Source: Paradesertivirga mongoliensis (GTDB lineage Bacteria; Bacteroidota; Bacteroidia; Sphingobacteriales; Sphingobacteriaceae). From it: DNA of 64,000 bases. Position numbers and translations under genes: made by a program. The notes below the pieces were generated by a model. It was not told the DNA's origin and made no database searches. It saw nothing but the letters and a program-made list of their open reading frames with translations. The DNA lies in the NCBI RefSeq assembly GCF_024436395.1, contig NZ_JAFMZO010000001.1:628181-692180 (forward strand), in the 5' to 3' direction. Numbering within the stretch: the first letter of the stretch is position 1; every line of letters begins with the position of its first letter. Shown piece after piece: positions 8,577 through 17,561 of the stretch.

Positions 8577-10061
8577 ATGCTTTTACTTGGTATCGATGTT
8601 GGCACATCGTCTATAAAGGTTTCTGTAGTAGATTCTGAAACACAAAAAACTATTGCTTCTGCACAGTATCCTGATACTGAATCGCCGATAACCTCGGTGA
8701 AACCAGGTTGGGCGGAGCAGTCGCCCGAAATGTGGTGGGAACACGTTCAACACGCCATCAAAAAGGCTAACGCCACAAAAGCCTATAATCCGGCCGATAT
8801 TGCTGCCATTGGAATTGCCTATCAAATGCATGGACTGGTTGCAGTCGACAAAAATCAGCAGGCTCTTCGTGATTCAATCATCTGGTGTGATAGCCGTGCT
8901 GTCGAAATCGGAAACCGTGCCTTTAAACAGATTGGCGAAGAAAAAAGTCTCAGCAAGCTCCTGAATTCCCCGGGCAATTTTACAGCTTCGAAATTAGCCT
9001 GGGTAAAAGAACATGAACCTGAAATCTACAAGAAAATTGATAAAATTATGCTTCCCGGCGATTTCATTTCTATGAAACTAACGGGCAGTATAACCACAAG
9101 TAATTCCGCTTTATCGGAAGGAATTTTTTGGGATTTTCAGACGAACTCAATATCCGATGACATTTTAAATTGTTTCGGTTTTGATAAAAGCATCATTGCA
9201 AACGTGATGTCTGTTTTTGCCGATCATGGCCATCTTACAAAACAGGTAGCAGACGAACTTTCTTTAAAACCAGGTATTCCGGTTAGTTATAAATCCGGCG
9301 ACCAGCCTAATAACGCATTGTCATTAAACGTGTTAAACCCCGGCGAAGTTGCCGCCACAGCCGGAACTTCCGGAGTTATTTACGGGGTAAGCGATTCGGT
9401 AACGTACGACAAACAATCCAGGGTAAACACCTTTGCCCATGTAAATCATACCGGCAGTAATACCCGTCTGGGTGTTCTTTTATGTATCAACGGAACCGGA
9501 ATTTTAAATAGCTGGACCAAGAATAACCTCGCAGCTGGCTTGGATTACAACCAAATGAATAAACTGGGAGCTAAAATCCCGGTAGGAAGTGAAGGATTAA
9601 GGGTGCTTCCATTCGGAAATGGAGCCGAGCGAATGCTCAATAATAAAATCGTGGGAGCTCATTTCGGAGACCTGGATTTAAATCTTCATACTACGGCACA
9701 TATTTTCCGTGGTGTACAGGAAGGAATTGCATTTGCATTCAGATACGGGCTTGATATTATGCGTGGAATCGGAATTAATCCAACTGTCATCAGAGCCGGA
9801 AAAGCAAACATGTTTCTGAGCGATGTCTTTACTGAAGCCTTTGTAAACACCACTAATGTTCCGGTAGAACTTTATGAAAACGATGGAAGCGTGGGCGCGG
9901 CACTTGGAGCAGGTATTGGAAGTAAAATATTCTCATCCGAACAGGAAGCATTTAACAATACGACACCGTTAGCTCTGATTGAACCGAAAACGCCAGGACT
10001 TTACGAGCCGGTTTACCAAAGCTGGAAACAATTATTAGATAAACATTTAAAACAATCATAA
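8577..10061 (+). CDS. xylB: Xylulokinase
   Basis: A 494-residue FGGY-family kinase that phosphorylates D-xylulose to xylulose 5-phosphate in the cytoplasm. The N-terminus has the phosphate-binding [10 protein letters not shown], then M-H-G-L (Q-M-H-G-L-V), the conserved G-D-Q-P-N-N-A and T-A-G-T-S-G-V-I-Y of the second half, and the C-terminal [13 protein letters not shown]. The length is normal. The next gene, xylA, starts 4 bp after the stop, so the pair is an operon in the order xylB-xylA. Control by the adjacent LacI regulator is supported by the palindrome just upstream. Confidence 0.96.
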   Translation: MLLLGIDVGTSSIKVSVVDSETQKTIASAQYPDTESPITSVKPGWAEQSPEMWWEHVQHAIKKANATKAYNPADIAAIGIAYQMHGLVAVDKNQQALRDSIIWCDSRAVEIGNRAFKQIGEEKSLSKLLNSPGNFTASKLAWVKEHEPEIYKKIDKIMLPGDFISMKLTGSITTSNSALSEGIFWDFQTNSISDDILNCFGFDKSIIANVMSVFADHGHLTKQVADELSLKPGIPVSYKSGDQPNNALSLNVLNPGEVAATAGTSGVIYGVSDSVTYDKQSRVNTFAHVNHTGSNTRLGVLLCINGTGILNSWTKNNLAAGLDYNQMNKLGAKIPVGSEGLRVLPFGNGAERMLNNKIVGAHFGDLDLNLHTTAHIFRGVQEGIAFAFRYGLDIMRGIGINPTVIRAGKANMFLSDVFTEAFVNTTNVPVELYENDGSVGAALGAGIGSKIFSSEQEAFNNTTPLALIEPKTPGLYEPVYQSWKQLLDKHLKQS

Positions 10062-10065
10062 TACA

Positions 10066-11397
10066 ATGGGAAATGTAATCACCGGAGATACAGAATTCTT
10101 CAAAGGGATAAACCAAATCAAATTTGAGGGACCGGAATCCGACAATCCGCTAGCCTTTAGATGGTACGACGAGAACCGTGTTGTAGCGGGCAAAACATTA
10201 AAAGATCATTTCCGCTTTGCGGGAGCTTACTGGCATTCGTTTGTTGGTAATGGCGGCGATCCGTTTGGAGCGCCTACTCATGTTTTTGCATGGGATAAAA
10301 AAAGTGATCCGATTGAGAGAGCAAAGGATAAGATGGATGCCGCCTTCGAATTTCTCACTAAAATGAATCTTCCATTTTACTGTTTCCACGATGTGGATGT
10401 AGTAGATTATGGAAATGATATCGTAGAAAACGAAAGAAGACTGCAAGCGCTGGTAGATCATGCCAAACAAAAACAGGCAGCCAGTGGTGTGAAACTTTTG
10501 TGGGGAACTGCTAATCTTTTCTCGAACCCACGTTATATGAACGGTGCATCTACAAACCCTGATTTTCATGTGTTAGCACATGGAGCAGCGCAGGTTAAAG
10601 CCGCTTTGGATGCTACTATTGCCTTAGACGGAGAGAACTATGTGTTCTGGGGTGGCCGCGAAGGTTACATGACCTTGCTCAATACCGACATGAAACGCGA
10701 GCAGGAGCATTTTGCAAAATTCCTTCATGCAGCTAAAGATTATGCCCGCAAAAACGGCTTCAAAGGCACGTTCTTTATTGAGCCGAAGCCTGCAGAACCT
10801 TCAAAACATCAATATGATTTTGATTGTGCTACTGTAATTGGTTTCTTAAATCAGTTTGGTCTAGAGAAAGATTTCAAAATTAATATTGAAGTTAATCATG
10901 CTACACTTGCTGGCCACACGTTCCAGCACGAATTACAAGTGGCAGCCGACGCGGGTATGCTGGGTTCTGTTGATGCCAACCGCGGAGATTATCAAAACGG
11001 GTGGGATACTGACCAGTTTCCAAACAACCTGAATGAAATAACTGAAGCGATGTTAATTTTCCTTGAGGCAGGTGGCTTGCAAGGAGGTGGTGTAAACTTT
11101 GATGCCAAGATCAGAAGAAATTCTACTGATATGAAAGACTTGTTCTATGCTCACGTGGGCGGAATGGATACTTTTGCAAGGGCCCTAATCACTGCAGATA
11201 ACATTCTTCAAAAATCTGATTTCAAAAAGATCCGCGAGGAACGTTATGCTTCTTTTGATTCTGGTAAAGGAAAAGAATTTGAACAAGGTAAAGTATCTCT
11301 GGAAGACTTAAGAGCTTATGCGATTGAAAATGGAGAGCCTGCTACCATCAGCGGAAAACAAGAGTATCTTGAGAATATAATTAACAGATATATTTAA
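10066..11397 (+). CDS. xylA: Xylose isomerase
   Basis: A 443-residue TIM-barrel enzyme that converts D-xylose to D-xylulose. It matches the long (class II) xylose isomerases. Recognisable segments are the catalytic-His region C-F-H-D-V-D, the metal-ligand stretches F-I-E-P-K-P-A-E-P and [13 protein letters not shown], the S-V-D-A-N-R-G-D loop and the final [10 protein letters not shown]. It completes the two-step entry to the pentose phosphate pathway with xylB. No xylose permease or SusC/D pair is in the window. A hairpin terminator follows the gene. Confidence 0.97.
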   Translation: MGNVITGDTEFFKGINQIKFEGPESDNPLAFRWYDENRVVAGKTLKDHFRFAGAYWHSFVGNGGDPFGAPTHVFAWDKKSDPIERAKDKMDAAFEFLTKMNLPFYCFHDVDVVDYGNDIVENERRLQALVDHAKQKQAASGVKLLWGTANLFSNPRYMNGASTNPDFHVLAHGAAQVKAALDATIALDGENYVFWGGREGYMTLLNTDMKREQEHFAKFLHAAKDYARKNGFKGTFFIEPKPAEPSKHQYDFDCATVIGFLNQFGLEKDFKINIEVNHATLAGHTFQHELQVAADAGMLGSVDANRGDYQNGWDTDQFPNNLNEITEAMLIFLEAGGLQGGGVNFDAKIRRNSTDMKDLFYAHVGGMDTFARALITADNILQKSDFKKIREERYASFDSGKGKEFEQGKVSLEDLRAYAIENGEPATISGKQEYLENIINRYI

Positions 11398-11421
11398 GAG
11401 GCTTTCACACCCTGTAGAAGC

Positions 11422-11469
11422 AAACCCCTATTCTAAGTTCAGCGTTTCAACGAATTTAGATAGGGGTTT
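11422..11469. terminator. Hairpin between xylA and the ferritin-like operon
   Basis: AAACCCCTAT (11422-11431) and ATAGGGGTTT (11460-11469) form a perfect 10-bp stem with a 28-nt loop. It lies between convergent genes, 24 bp after the xylA stop and 11 bp before the end of the ferritin-like gene. The strong stem is followed by a T-rich run on + and an A/T-rich run on -, so it could act in both directions. Confidence 0.7.
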
Positions 11470-11480
11470 GTTATTTAAAA

Positions 11481-12356
11481 CTAGGATACTCCAAACGGAG
11501 CAACAAGAGCTAAAACTTCGGCTTTTGTTAAAGGTTCATCAAAAGCCTCTGCAGCTGCGCTATACGGTATATTCCCGCCGATGCCCGCCAGATTGGTAAT
11601 GACAACCCCCGCTTGATTTACATTGTTTTCTTTAACAGTCCCGCCGTAATTTCCATCGGCAGCCGGAACACCTAAATCGTTAAACTTATCAGTAGAACCA
11701 GCAATCCAGGGCTTAACCGGACCATTAAACGCATCCATTGCGCCGTTCATTCTACGCATATAGCGAATTTTTGCGGCATGGCGCGCCTCTACGGCGTGGA
11801 TGCCCAAAGCAGCTGTCAAAACAACTTTCTCTCCTTTTAGTTCGCCTGCACGTCCTTTGTAAGCTCTCACTCCTGTATCTTCAATAGCCTGTGCTACAGC
11901 GAGAAACGTACCATAATTAGTAAAAATGTCGGGAAAAGTACCGCCAGCAGTAAAATCATAGGTGGTTTTTTCTGCCACCGGAGTTTGATTTAATTGTGTC
12001 AATACCGTTTTCAAGAAATCCACGTGCTTTTTTTCACTATCCCGGATCATAACGATAGCATTCCTCTGGTCGCCTGCCGGTATAGGGAGAGCGGTAGCTG
12101 CATTGGCGCGCAGGTAAAAATTATACTCAAAATGCTCCAGCGTTAAAGCGTATTGAAGCACCTCAATCACCGTTGAAGGCATCGCCTGGCCATATGCTTT
12201 GTTAAACATGGATCCTAAAGCAAAGGGCATGGCCGATAAAGCAATTTTAGAGCCCATGCTGAAAAAGTCCTTCATGGCTTTTCGGCGGGGATTTAAACGC
12301 TCATAAATCTCTCCGTCTACTTTCTCTATTTCTTCTAATATATTTACAATATTCAT
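11481..12356 (-). CDS. Exported ferritin-like domain protein (Ferritin_2)
   Basis: A 291-residue protein with a four-helix ferritin-like core. Likely di-iron ligands appear in two half-motifs: L-E-H-F-E-Y-N-F-Y with D-S-E-K-K-H, and A-I-E-D-T-G-V-R-A-Y with V-E-A-R-H-A-A-K-I-R. The N-terminus has R-R-K-A-M-K-D-F-F then a hydrophobic stretch ending A-Y-G-Q-A, which resembles a Tat signal. It is the second gene of a two-gene operon, 11 bp after a paralogue with the same motif plan. Such pairs occur in Bacteroidota and cyanobacteria; whether they store iron, act as oxidases or protect against stress is unknown. Confidence 0.82.
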   Translation of the reverse strand: MNIVNILEEIEKVDGEIYERLNPRRKAMKDFFSMGSKIALSAMPFALGSMFNKAYGQAMPSTVIEVLQYALTLEHFEYNFYLRANAATALPIPAGDQRNAIVMIRDSEKKHVDFLKTVLTQLNQTPVAEKTTYDFTAGGTFPDIFTNYGTFLAVAQAIEDTGVRAYKGRAGELKGEKVVLTAALGIHAVEARHAAKIRYMRRMNGAMDAFNGPVKPWIAGSTDKFNDLGVPAADGNYGGTVKENNVNQAGVVITNLAGIGGNIPYSAAAEAFDEPLTKAEVLALVAPFGVS

Positions 12357-12367
12357 GATGGTTTGAA

Positions 12368-13099
12368 TTAAGCTGGTATGGTGGATGGATCAATTTTAGT
12401 TTTAATAAAGGGCGCCGCAATAGCAAGTACTTGTGCCGGGGTACGTGAAATATTCACTGAACTGCTGTCCACCTGGTCGCCCAAAAAGCTGTTGGTCTCC
12501 AGCATCTCACGAATTAACGCAGCATGACGCGCTTCTACAGAAACGATCTTGCCGGCGAGCAAAAGAAAGGTTGCGTTTTGCAAAAGGTATCCGGCGCCAT
12601 CGTAGGCAGAAACACCTAAATCTTCGAATGCCTTCGCAGTTCCCAATACACTGGCTCTGCTTGAAAAATTGATACTGCTGAAATCAACCGTTAAATTCTT
12701 AATGGGGGTTCCACCGTTTGCTGCAATTGCGGCTTTAAAAAATTCGCGGTGAGCAATTTCATGATCCCGTATATCTTTTAACAAGGATGTTTCTACGGCG
12801 GTCATACCAGTAAAGGGAGTGGCAATTACCTGCGTATAAAAGGCCGCTTCCAATTGCTCAAGGGCATAGGCGTAATTTAATATCGCTACATCGCCCGTTC
12901 CAAGCGAAATACCCGGACCGAAACCATTTTCAGGATCATCAGGGTTATAATTGCTTTGCTTACAACCTGCAGCTACAAGCACTACACCAGCAGCACCAGC
13001 TCCGGCATACCGTAAAAAGGACCGCCGCTGCACTTTCTTCTCCAGAAACTCGCCCGCGCTTAGGGAGGCTTCCTGATTTTTGATAGTTGAATTTTCCAT
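12368..13099 (-). CDS. Tat-exported ferritin-like lipoprotein (Ferritin_2)
   Basis: A 243-residue protein with a clear twin-arginine signal (Q-R-R-S-F-L-R-Y-A-G at residues 24-33), ending in a lipobox (V-A-A-G-C, Cys46). The mature part has the same di-iron layout as its neighbour: A-L-E-Q-L-E-A-A-F-Y, R-D-H-E-I-A-H, F-E-D-L-G-V-S-A-Y and V-E-A-R-H-A-A-L-I-R. Tat export implies folding, perhaps with metal, before transport. It is the first gene of the operon, divergent from the ECF sigma factor 144 bp away, which may control it. Function of this ferritin-like clade is not established. Confidence 0.83.
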   Translation of the reverse strand: MENSTIKNQEASLSAGEFLEKKVQRRSFLRYAGAGAAGVVLVAAGCKQSNYNPDDPENGFGPGISLGTGDVAILNYAYALEQLEAAFYTQVIATPFTGMTAVETSLLKDIRDHEIAHREFFKAAIAANGGTPIKNLTVDFSSINFSSRASVLGTAKAFEDLGVSAYDGAGYLLQNATFLLLAGKIVSVEARHAALIREMLETNSFLGDQVDSSSVNISRTPAQVLAIAAPFIKTKIDPSTIPA

Positions 13100-13133
13100 A
13101 AAATCTGTTTTAGGGTTATAATATTTCCCTTTA

Positions 13134-13143
13134 CCTACGTAGG
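13134..13143. promoter_or_regulatory. CCTACGTAGG palindrome between ferritin-like genes and sigma factor
   Basis: A perfect 10-bp palindrome 35 bp before the ferritin-like operon, in the 144-bp divergent intergenic region. It may be part of an ECF-dependent promoter or an operator. No other support is visible. Confidence 0.3.
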
Positions 13144-13243
13144 GATTTCGGTGTCAGATTTTATTTTTCACGTTTTTTAAAAAAATAACTCCAACTATGT
13201 GCAGGTATCTAAACCATTACCTATAATTGGGGTTATCAAATAG

Positions 13244-13795
13244 TTGAGCAGAAAAACCAAAATATCTCTATCTGAAGGCGAATTAATTCAAGCAATTCGG
13301 CAACGGCAACGCATAGGTTCTGAGGCATTGTATGATATGTACTCCGCGTCATTATTTGGCGTTATTGTTCGGATTGTACAAAATGAAGAGTTAGCTGCCG
13401 ACCTGCTGCAGGAGAGTTTCGTTAAAATCTGGAATTCCTTCGATTCGTATGATGAGAAAAAGGGCCGTATATTTACATGGATGGTAAATGTTGCACGAAA
13501 CCTGTCGGTGGATAAACTGAGGTCAAAAGATTTTCGCAACAACAGTAAAAACCAGGATATTGACAATTCCGTAATTAGCATTGATGAACAACGAAGCACA
13601 ACCCTCAATCCGGAAGTGCTGGGAGTTAAGGAGATGGTGGACAATCTAAAGCCGGATGCGAAAGCAGTTTTAGACCTGATATATTTTAAAGGTTATACAC
13701 ATGTAGAAGCCGCAGAAGAATTAGGGATACCATTGGGTACAGTGAAAACGCGAATACGGCTGGCAATAATCAGTTTAAGGAAGTTATTTAATTAG
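13244..13795 (+). CDS. ECF RNA polymerase sigma factor (SigK-like)
   Basis: A 183-residue sigma-70 factor with regions 2 and 4 only. Region 2 spans residues 18-95 (A-L-Y-D-M-Y, A-D-L-L-Q-E-S-F-V-K-I-W, G-R-I-F-T-W-M). Region 4 ends with the helix-turn-helix T-H-V-E-A-A-E-E-L-G-I-P-L-G-T-V-K-T-R-I-R. The start is TTG at 13244. The next in-frame ATG lies inside region 2 and would delete part of it, so TTG is preferred. The anti-sigma gene overlaps its stop by one base. Divergence from the ferritin-like operon suggests that operon is a target. Confidence 0.9.
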   Translation: MSRKTKISLSEGELIQAIRQRQRIGSEALYDMYSASLFGVIVRIVQNEELAADLLQESFVKIWNSFDSYDEKKGRIFTWMVNVARNLSVDKLRSKDFRNNSKNQDIDNSVISIDEQRSTTLNPEVLGVKEMVDNLKPDAKAVLDLIYFKGYTHVEAAEELGIPLGTVKTRIRLAIISLRKLFN

Positions 13796-14610
13796 TGGAA
13801 GATTTAAAAGCATATATTGAGAGTGGAGTGTTAGAGCTTTACGTTCTTGGCGACCTAACCGAGGGCGAAAAGCTTGAGGTGGAGACTATGCTGGATAAGC
13901 ACCCCCAACTTCGAAATGAAGTGACAGAGATTGAGAAGTCGCTCGAAAGTTATTCTCAGGCCAGTGCAGTAAATCCTCCCGAAGACCTCCGATCAAAGAT
14001 CCTTGGAGATCTGGAAACTTCTGATTCTCGATCCGAAACGCCGGTTATACCGCTGAATCAGCCAAAGAACATCCGTTTTTATAAGTATGGTTTCGCGGCA
14101 TCCGTGGCCTTGCTGATATTAAGCTTAATTGCCCTGATAAATATGCGGAGCCAATTAAAAGAATCACAAAATCAGATTACCGCGTTACAGCTGTCTAACC
14201 GGCAGTATTCCAGCCGCGTAAACTTTGTAGAAAAACAGCTGGACGAGGCAAACCAATCTCTTAGTATTTTTCACAAGCCTGATGAATACAAAATAGTAAG
14301 CCTGAAAGGCACGCCAAAGGCTCCGTCGGCACGTATGATGGTTGCCTTCAATCCCGAAAAGGCTGAAGTAATGATTGACCTTGCATCAGTGGAAATGCCC
14401 GCCAACGATAACAGCCACCAATACCAACTTTGGGCACTGGTAGACGGTAAACCCGTAGACTTGGGCGTTTTTGACGCCGACAGAGATAGCGTTGGGATGA
14501 TTAAGATGAAAACTCTTAAAAATGCGCAGGCATTTGCGGTGACCTTAGAACCGCGGGGTGGAAGCATAAACCCCACTATGGAAATGATGATGGCAATGGG
14601 TGAGATATAA
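13795..14610 (+). CDS. Anti-sigma factor (RskA-like)
   Basis: A 271-residue single-pass membrane protein. The cytoplasmic N-terminus (residues 1-90) has the zinc-free anti-sigma helices (Y-I-E-S-G-V-L-E-L-Y-V-L-G-D-L). A transmembrane segment follows at about 98-118, then a coiled-coil stretch (120-155) and a C-terminal RskA domain (Y-Q-L-W-A-L-V-D-G-K-P-V-D-L-G-V-F). It would hold the upstream sigma factor inactive until an envelope signal triggers proteolysis. The GTG start at 13795 shares one base with the sigma stop codon, indicating translational coupling. Confidence 0.88.
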   Translation: MEDLKAYIESGVLELYVLGDLTEGEKLEVETMLDKHPQLRNEVTEIEKSLESYSQASAVNPPEDLRSKILGDLETSDSRSETPVIPLNQPKNIRFYKYGFAASVALLILSLIALINMRSQLKESQNQITALQLSNRQYSSRVNFVEKQLDEANQSLSIFHKPDEYKIVSLKGTPKAPSARMMVAFNPEKAEVMIDLASVEMPANDNSHQYQLWALVDGKPVDLGVFDADRDSVGMIKMKTLKNAQAFAVTLEPRGGSINPTMEMMMAMGEI

Positions 14611-14614
14611 GAGC

Positions 14615-14800
14615 TTATTTCTTTGCCTTTTGCCGTATTTCTTTAATCAACCTGAATTTAAAAAAGATAAACAAAGCCAGTGCAAAAACCGCCACCACAG
14701 CTATACTGTACCGCTCTTTGTTAATGCCCCAGAAAAGGCACATGATCATGGTAAAGATGGCGATGTTGTAAAAAACGTTTAACAGAACTTTCTTAAGCAT
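14615..14800 (-). CDS. Small two-helix membrane protein (DUF6358-like)
   Basis: A 61-residue protein with two hydrophobic stretches (residues 7-25 and 31-48) and a basic tail R-L-I-K-E-I-R-Q-K-A-K-K. It resembles a small family of Sphingobacteriaceae proteins that I recall as DUF6358, but the match cannot be checked here. Its ATG directly follows the rhodanese stop codon, so the two genes are co-transcribed. Function unknown. Its 3' end is 4 bp from the convergent anti-sigma gene. Confidence 0.7.
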   Translation of the reverse strand: MLKKVLLNVFYNIAIFTMIMCLFWGINKERYSIAVVAVFALALFIFFKFRLIKEIRQKAKK

Positions 14801-15115
14801 TTAATACACAGGCATATTAGGATCGTATTTTTCTTTCCAGGCCAGAATTCCACCTTCAAGGTTATATAAATTATCAAAACCGAGGGTTTGCAACTGAGCG
14901 ATAGCCGCGGCGCTGCGCTTTCCGCTTCTGCATTGAATAATCACCGGCTTGTCTGTGGCAATCTTATCCGATTCTATCATGATTCCTGATAAAGGTATGT
15001 TTTCACCTCCAAGATTTGAGACTTCGTATTCAAACGTTTCTCTCACATCAATCAGCTGGAAATCTTCTCCGTTATCTATCTTTCTTTTTAATTCCTCGAC
15101 AGTTATTTCTTCCAT
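14801..15115 (-). CDS. Rhodanese-like domain protein
   Basis: A 104-residue single rhodanese domain without a signal peptide. The active-site loop is C-R-S-G-K-R with Cys62, and the N-terminal half has L-I-D-V-R-E-T-F-E-Y. Such stand-alone domains carry persulfide sulfur in the cytoplasm. A TATCTTTG -7 element lies 17 nt upstream, and a small membrane protein gene follows with no gap. Physiological acceptor unknown. Confidence 0.9.
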   Translation of the reverse strand: MEEITVEELKRKIDNGEDFQLIDVRETFEYEVSNLGGENIPLSGIMIESDKIATDKPVIIQCRSGKRSAAAIAQLQTLGFDNLYNLEGGILAWKEKYDPNMPVY

Positions 15116-15132
15116 TTTTCAGAATTTTTAAA

Positions 15133-15140
15133 CAAAGATA
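15133..15140 (-). promoter_or_regulatory. -7 element (TATCTTTG) for the rhodanese gene
   Basis: An exact TAnnTTTG match on the minus strand 17 nt before the rhodanese ATG. It is one of several identical copies in the window. No obvious -33 partner. Confidence 0.45.
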
Positions 15141-15168
15141 ACACTAATCCGGTATTTGGATAAGAGCT

Positions 15169-15176
15169 TATCTTTG
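15169..15176 (+). promoter_or_regulatory. -7 element (TATCTTTG) for the DUF4407 gene
   Basis: An exact TAnnTTTG match on the plus strand, 79 nt before the DUF4407 start, in the 140-bp divergent region. It gives a leader of about 70 nt. Confidence 0.35.
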
Positions 15177-15255
15177 CCCCTTCATATTTAATTTTAGTTT
15201 ATTTGTAACAACTTACACCTCAGGTCGTTTTATAAAATATTATTCTTTCAGTTTA

Positions 15256-16374
15256 ATGAAGAAAATCACCGATTTTTTCTGGTTCTGTTCAGGAGCCCAC
15301 ATAGAAACGTTAAAAAAATTTCCTACCGAGCATAACAAATATGTGGGTGTTGGGGCGACGATATTTTTTACCGCGCTCTTTGCAACACTTTCGGGTGGGT
15401 ATGCCATGTACTTTGTCTTCTCCGGAAATCCCGTAGCAGTTCCCATGGCGATGGTATTCGGACTTATCTGGGGCCTTGCTATTTTCAATCTCGACAGATA
15501 TATCGTATCCAGCATCACAAAAACCGGTAGCACCAATTTGCAAATTGTTCAAGCCACTCCCCGAATCTTGCTGGCTATCATGATTGGTATCGTGATATCG
15601 CGCCCTCTGGAACTGAAGATATTCGATAAGGAAATACGTCAAAAGCTCAAAACCAGTTATCTTAACGGGCAGCGGTCAAAAATTGATACCTTAAATAAAA
15701 CCTTCAGTACCAAATACCAGGACGAGTTGAGTAAGATCACCGAACTGAAAGCCGAAAAAGATTCGCTTGAGAAAGATATCAACCGCTCCCGCTACGTCCT
15801 TAACCAGGAAATATTTGGCGATAAAAGCAATCAAACCTCCGGGAAAGTAGGGTACGGCACTTACGCGAAGCAGAAAGAAGCTGTGTTAACGCAAAAAGCT
15901 CAAAGGCTGGATGCTGTTCGTACCGCAATAGATTCTTATGAAAATTTCATTTTAAAACGAAAAGAAATGGACGGCATAAGTAGTGAGAAGATGTTTAGCG
16001 GCAAACAACTTGATAGCTTATCGAATGTGGCAGGTTTCCGCGACCGGAACTGGGCTTTGGGACAATTAAGTTTCAACGCAGATGGCACGCGTGATTTCGA
16101 CACATATATGGCGATCGCTTTTATCGGAATGCTCTTCATCCTTTTCGAATGCCTGCCGGTGTTTGTGAAGCTGATGAGTCCTTTGGGCCCCTACGATATC
16201 GCATTGCAAAATGTGGAACAATCGGCTGTTTATGGCTCTTACAAGAATAAAGACTTTGACGTCGCGGTAACTGACGGCGTTCAGGAGACTAAAATAGAGA
16301 CCGAAATTAACAAACAGAAAAAGATCATCACCGGTAAATCCAGCCGCGAATTAGAAAACTACCCCTGGGACTAA
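15256..16374 (+). CDS. DUF4407 membrane protein
   Basis: A 372-residue membrane protein. Hydrophobic segments lie at about 30-55, 60-80 and 95-115. A long charged, coiled-coil-prone region (120-265) rich in Lys, Glu and Asp comes next, then another hydrophobic segment near 290 (A-I-A-F-I-G-M-L-F-I-L-F-E) and a polar tail. The N-L-D-R-Y-I-V-S-S motif after helix 3 is typical of DUF4407. Function is not known. The gene ends exactly where the convergent radical SAM gene ends, with no base between the two stop codons. Confidence 0.85.
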   Translation: MKKITDFFWFCSGAHIETLKKFPTEHNKYVGVGATIFFTALFATLSGGYAMYFVFSGNPVAVPMAMVFGLIWGLAIFNLDRYIVSSITKTGSTNLQIVQATPRILLAIMIGIVISRPLELKIFDKEIRQKLKTSYLNGQRSKIDTLNKTFSTKYQDELSKITELKAEKDSLEKDINRSRYVLNQEIFGDKSNQTSGKVGYGTYAKQKEAVLTQKAQRLDAVRTAIDSYENFILKRKEMDGISSEKMFSGKQLDSLSNVAGFRDRNWALGQLSFNADGTRDFDTYMAIAFIGMLFILFECLPVFVKLMSPLGPYDIALQNVEQSAVYGSYKNKDFDVAVTDGVQETKIETEINKQKKIITGKSSRELENYPWD

Positions 16375-17445
16375 TCAGAACATGTTCATCTGTTTTCCTC
16401 CGGCAGGGCTGAAATAGCTAAAATTGAATGCGGGCAATGACCGGCCCGAGAGAAATCGCCGAACCGAGATTTTAAAGAGCTGATGAATGCTTTCGGCAAC
16501 CTTACCTTCACCCCGCAATCGCCGTCCCCAATTGCTATCGTTCAGTTTTCCACCGTGACACTCGGCAATTGCTTGTAAAACCTTATCCGCCCGGTCGGGA
16601 TACGCTTTGTGAATCCAGTCGCTAAAAACTTCAGCGATTGAACCGTTTAACCTGATCACCGTGAAGATAGCTTCCGAAGCCCCTTCATCCGCAGCGGCTT
16701 TAATCAGCGTTGGGATTTCATTGCTATTAAGCCCCGGTACGATTGGTGCCATCATTAGCCGTACAGGGATGTGTGCAGAAGCGAGCTTATTGATCACCAT
16801 CAGACGGCTTTTTGCCGTAACGGTCCTTGGTTCCATCTTCTGCCTTAAGCTTTCATTTAAAGAATTTATGGTAACGGTTACATGCACCAGGTCCATTTTT
16901 GCAAGCTCCTGAAGGATGTCGAGGTCTCTAATCACCAGATTATTTTTGCTGATGATGCTCACCGGGTGTCTGTATTTCAAAAATACTTCAAGTAAGGATC
17001 GTGTAATTTTCAACTTCCTTTCGATAGGCTGATAGCAATCTGTATTTCCCGAAAGCATTATAGTTTGCGGCTGGTAATTCTTTTTATTAAAAAATTGCTC
17101 CAGAAGTGCAGCTGCGTTTCGCTTTACAATAATTTTACGCTCGAAATCTAAGCCAGCGCTAAATCCCCAATATTCATGCGAGTTCCGCGCATAACAATAT
17201 AAACATCCGTGCTCGCATCCCTGGTAAGGATTGATTGAATGCATAAAAGACAGGTCGGGGCTGTTAGATATACTTACGATCTTTTTGGGTGTTTCTTCAA
17301 AGATTTGAGTACTGACATTTTCATGCATTTCTTCATCCAGTCCCTCAATATGTTCTGTAATATATCTATTCTTCTGAAAGCGATTATGTGTATTTACCTG
17401 CGCCCCCCGACCCTTAAAGAATTCACTATTTTTCTCAAATGGCAT
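16375..17445 (-). CDS. Radical SAM protein (PA0069 / SplB-like)
   Basis: A 356-residue radical SAM enzyme with the cluster motif C-E-H-G-C-L-Y-C (CxxxCxxC) in N-P-Y-Q-G-C. A TIM-barrel-like core with S-G-N-T-D-C-Y-Q-P and a late S-R-R-F motif region follow. The family is widespread, related to spore photoproduct lyase, and has no established reaction. The frame could be extended to a TTG at 17472, but ATG at 17445 gives the usual M-P-F-E-K-N opening and is chosen. No partner gene is evident nearby. Confidence 0.85.
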   Translation of the reverse strand: MPFEKNSEFFKGRGAQVNTHNRFQKNRYITEHIEGLDEEMHENVSTQIFEETPKKIVSISNSPDLSFMHSINPYQGCEHGCLYCYARNSHEYWGFSAGLDFERKIIVKRNAAALLEQFFNKKNYQPQTIMLSGNTDCYQPIERKLKITRSLLEVFLKYRHPVSIISKNNLVIRDLDILQELAKMDLVHVTVTINSLNESLRQKMEPRTVTAKSRLMVINKLASAHIPVRLMMAPIVPGLNSNEIPTLIKAAADEGASEAIFTVIRLNGSIAEVFSDWIHKAYPDRADKVLQAIAECHGGKLNDSNWGRRLRGEGKVAESIHQLFKISVRRFLSGRSLPAFNFSYFSPAGGKQMNMF

Positions 17446-17561
17446 GCACAAAAATGCTAATTTATTTAGCAAATTGCAACTACTTACTAAGTGGTTTTTT
17501 TACCCCAGCAGAAGCCTTAGCCCCTAAAGTAAAACTTTAAGTAGATTTTTAACTGATTTAA

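Noticed and set aside
10198..10569. 123-codon frame on - inside xylA
   Set aside because: Entirely antisense to a fully conserved enzyme and without recognisable features.
17446..17472. N-terminal extension of the radical SAM gene from TTG 17472
   Set aside because: ATG 17445 gives the expected N-terminus; no promoter or ribosome site supports the longer form.
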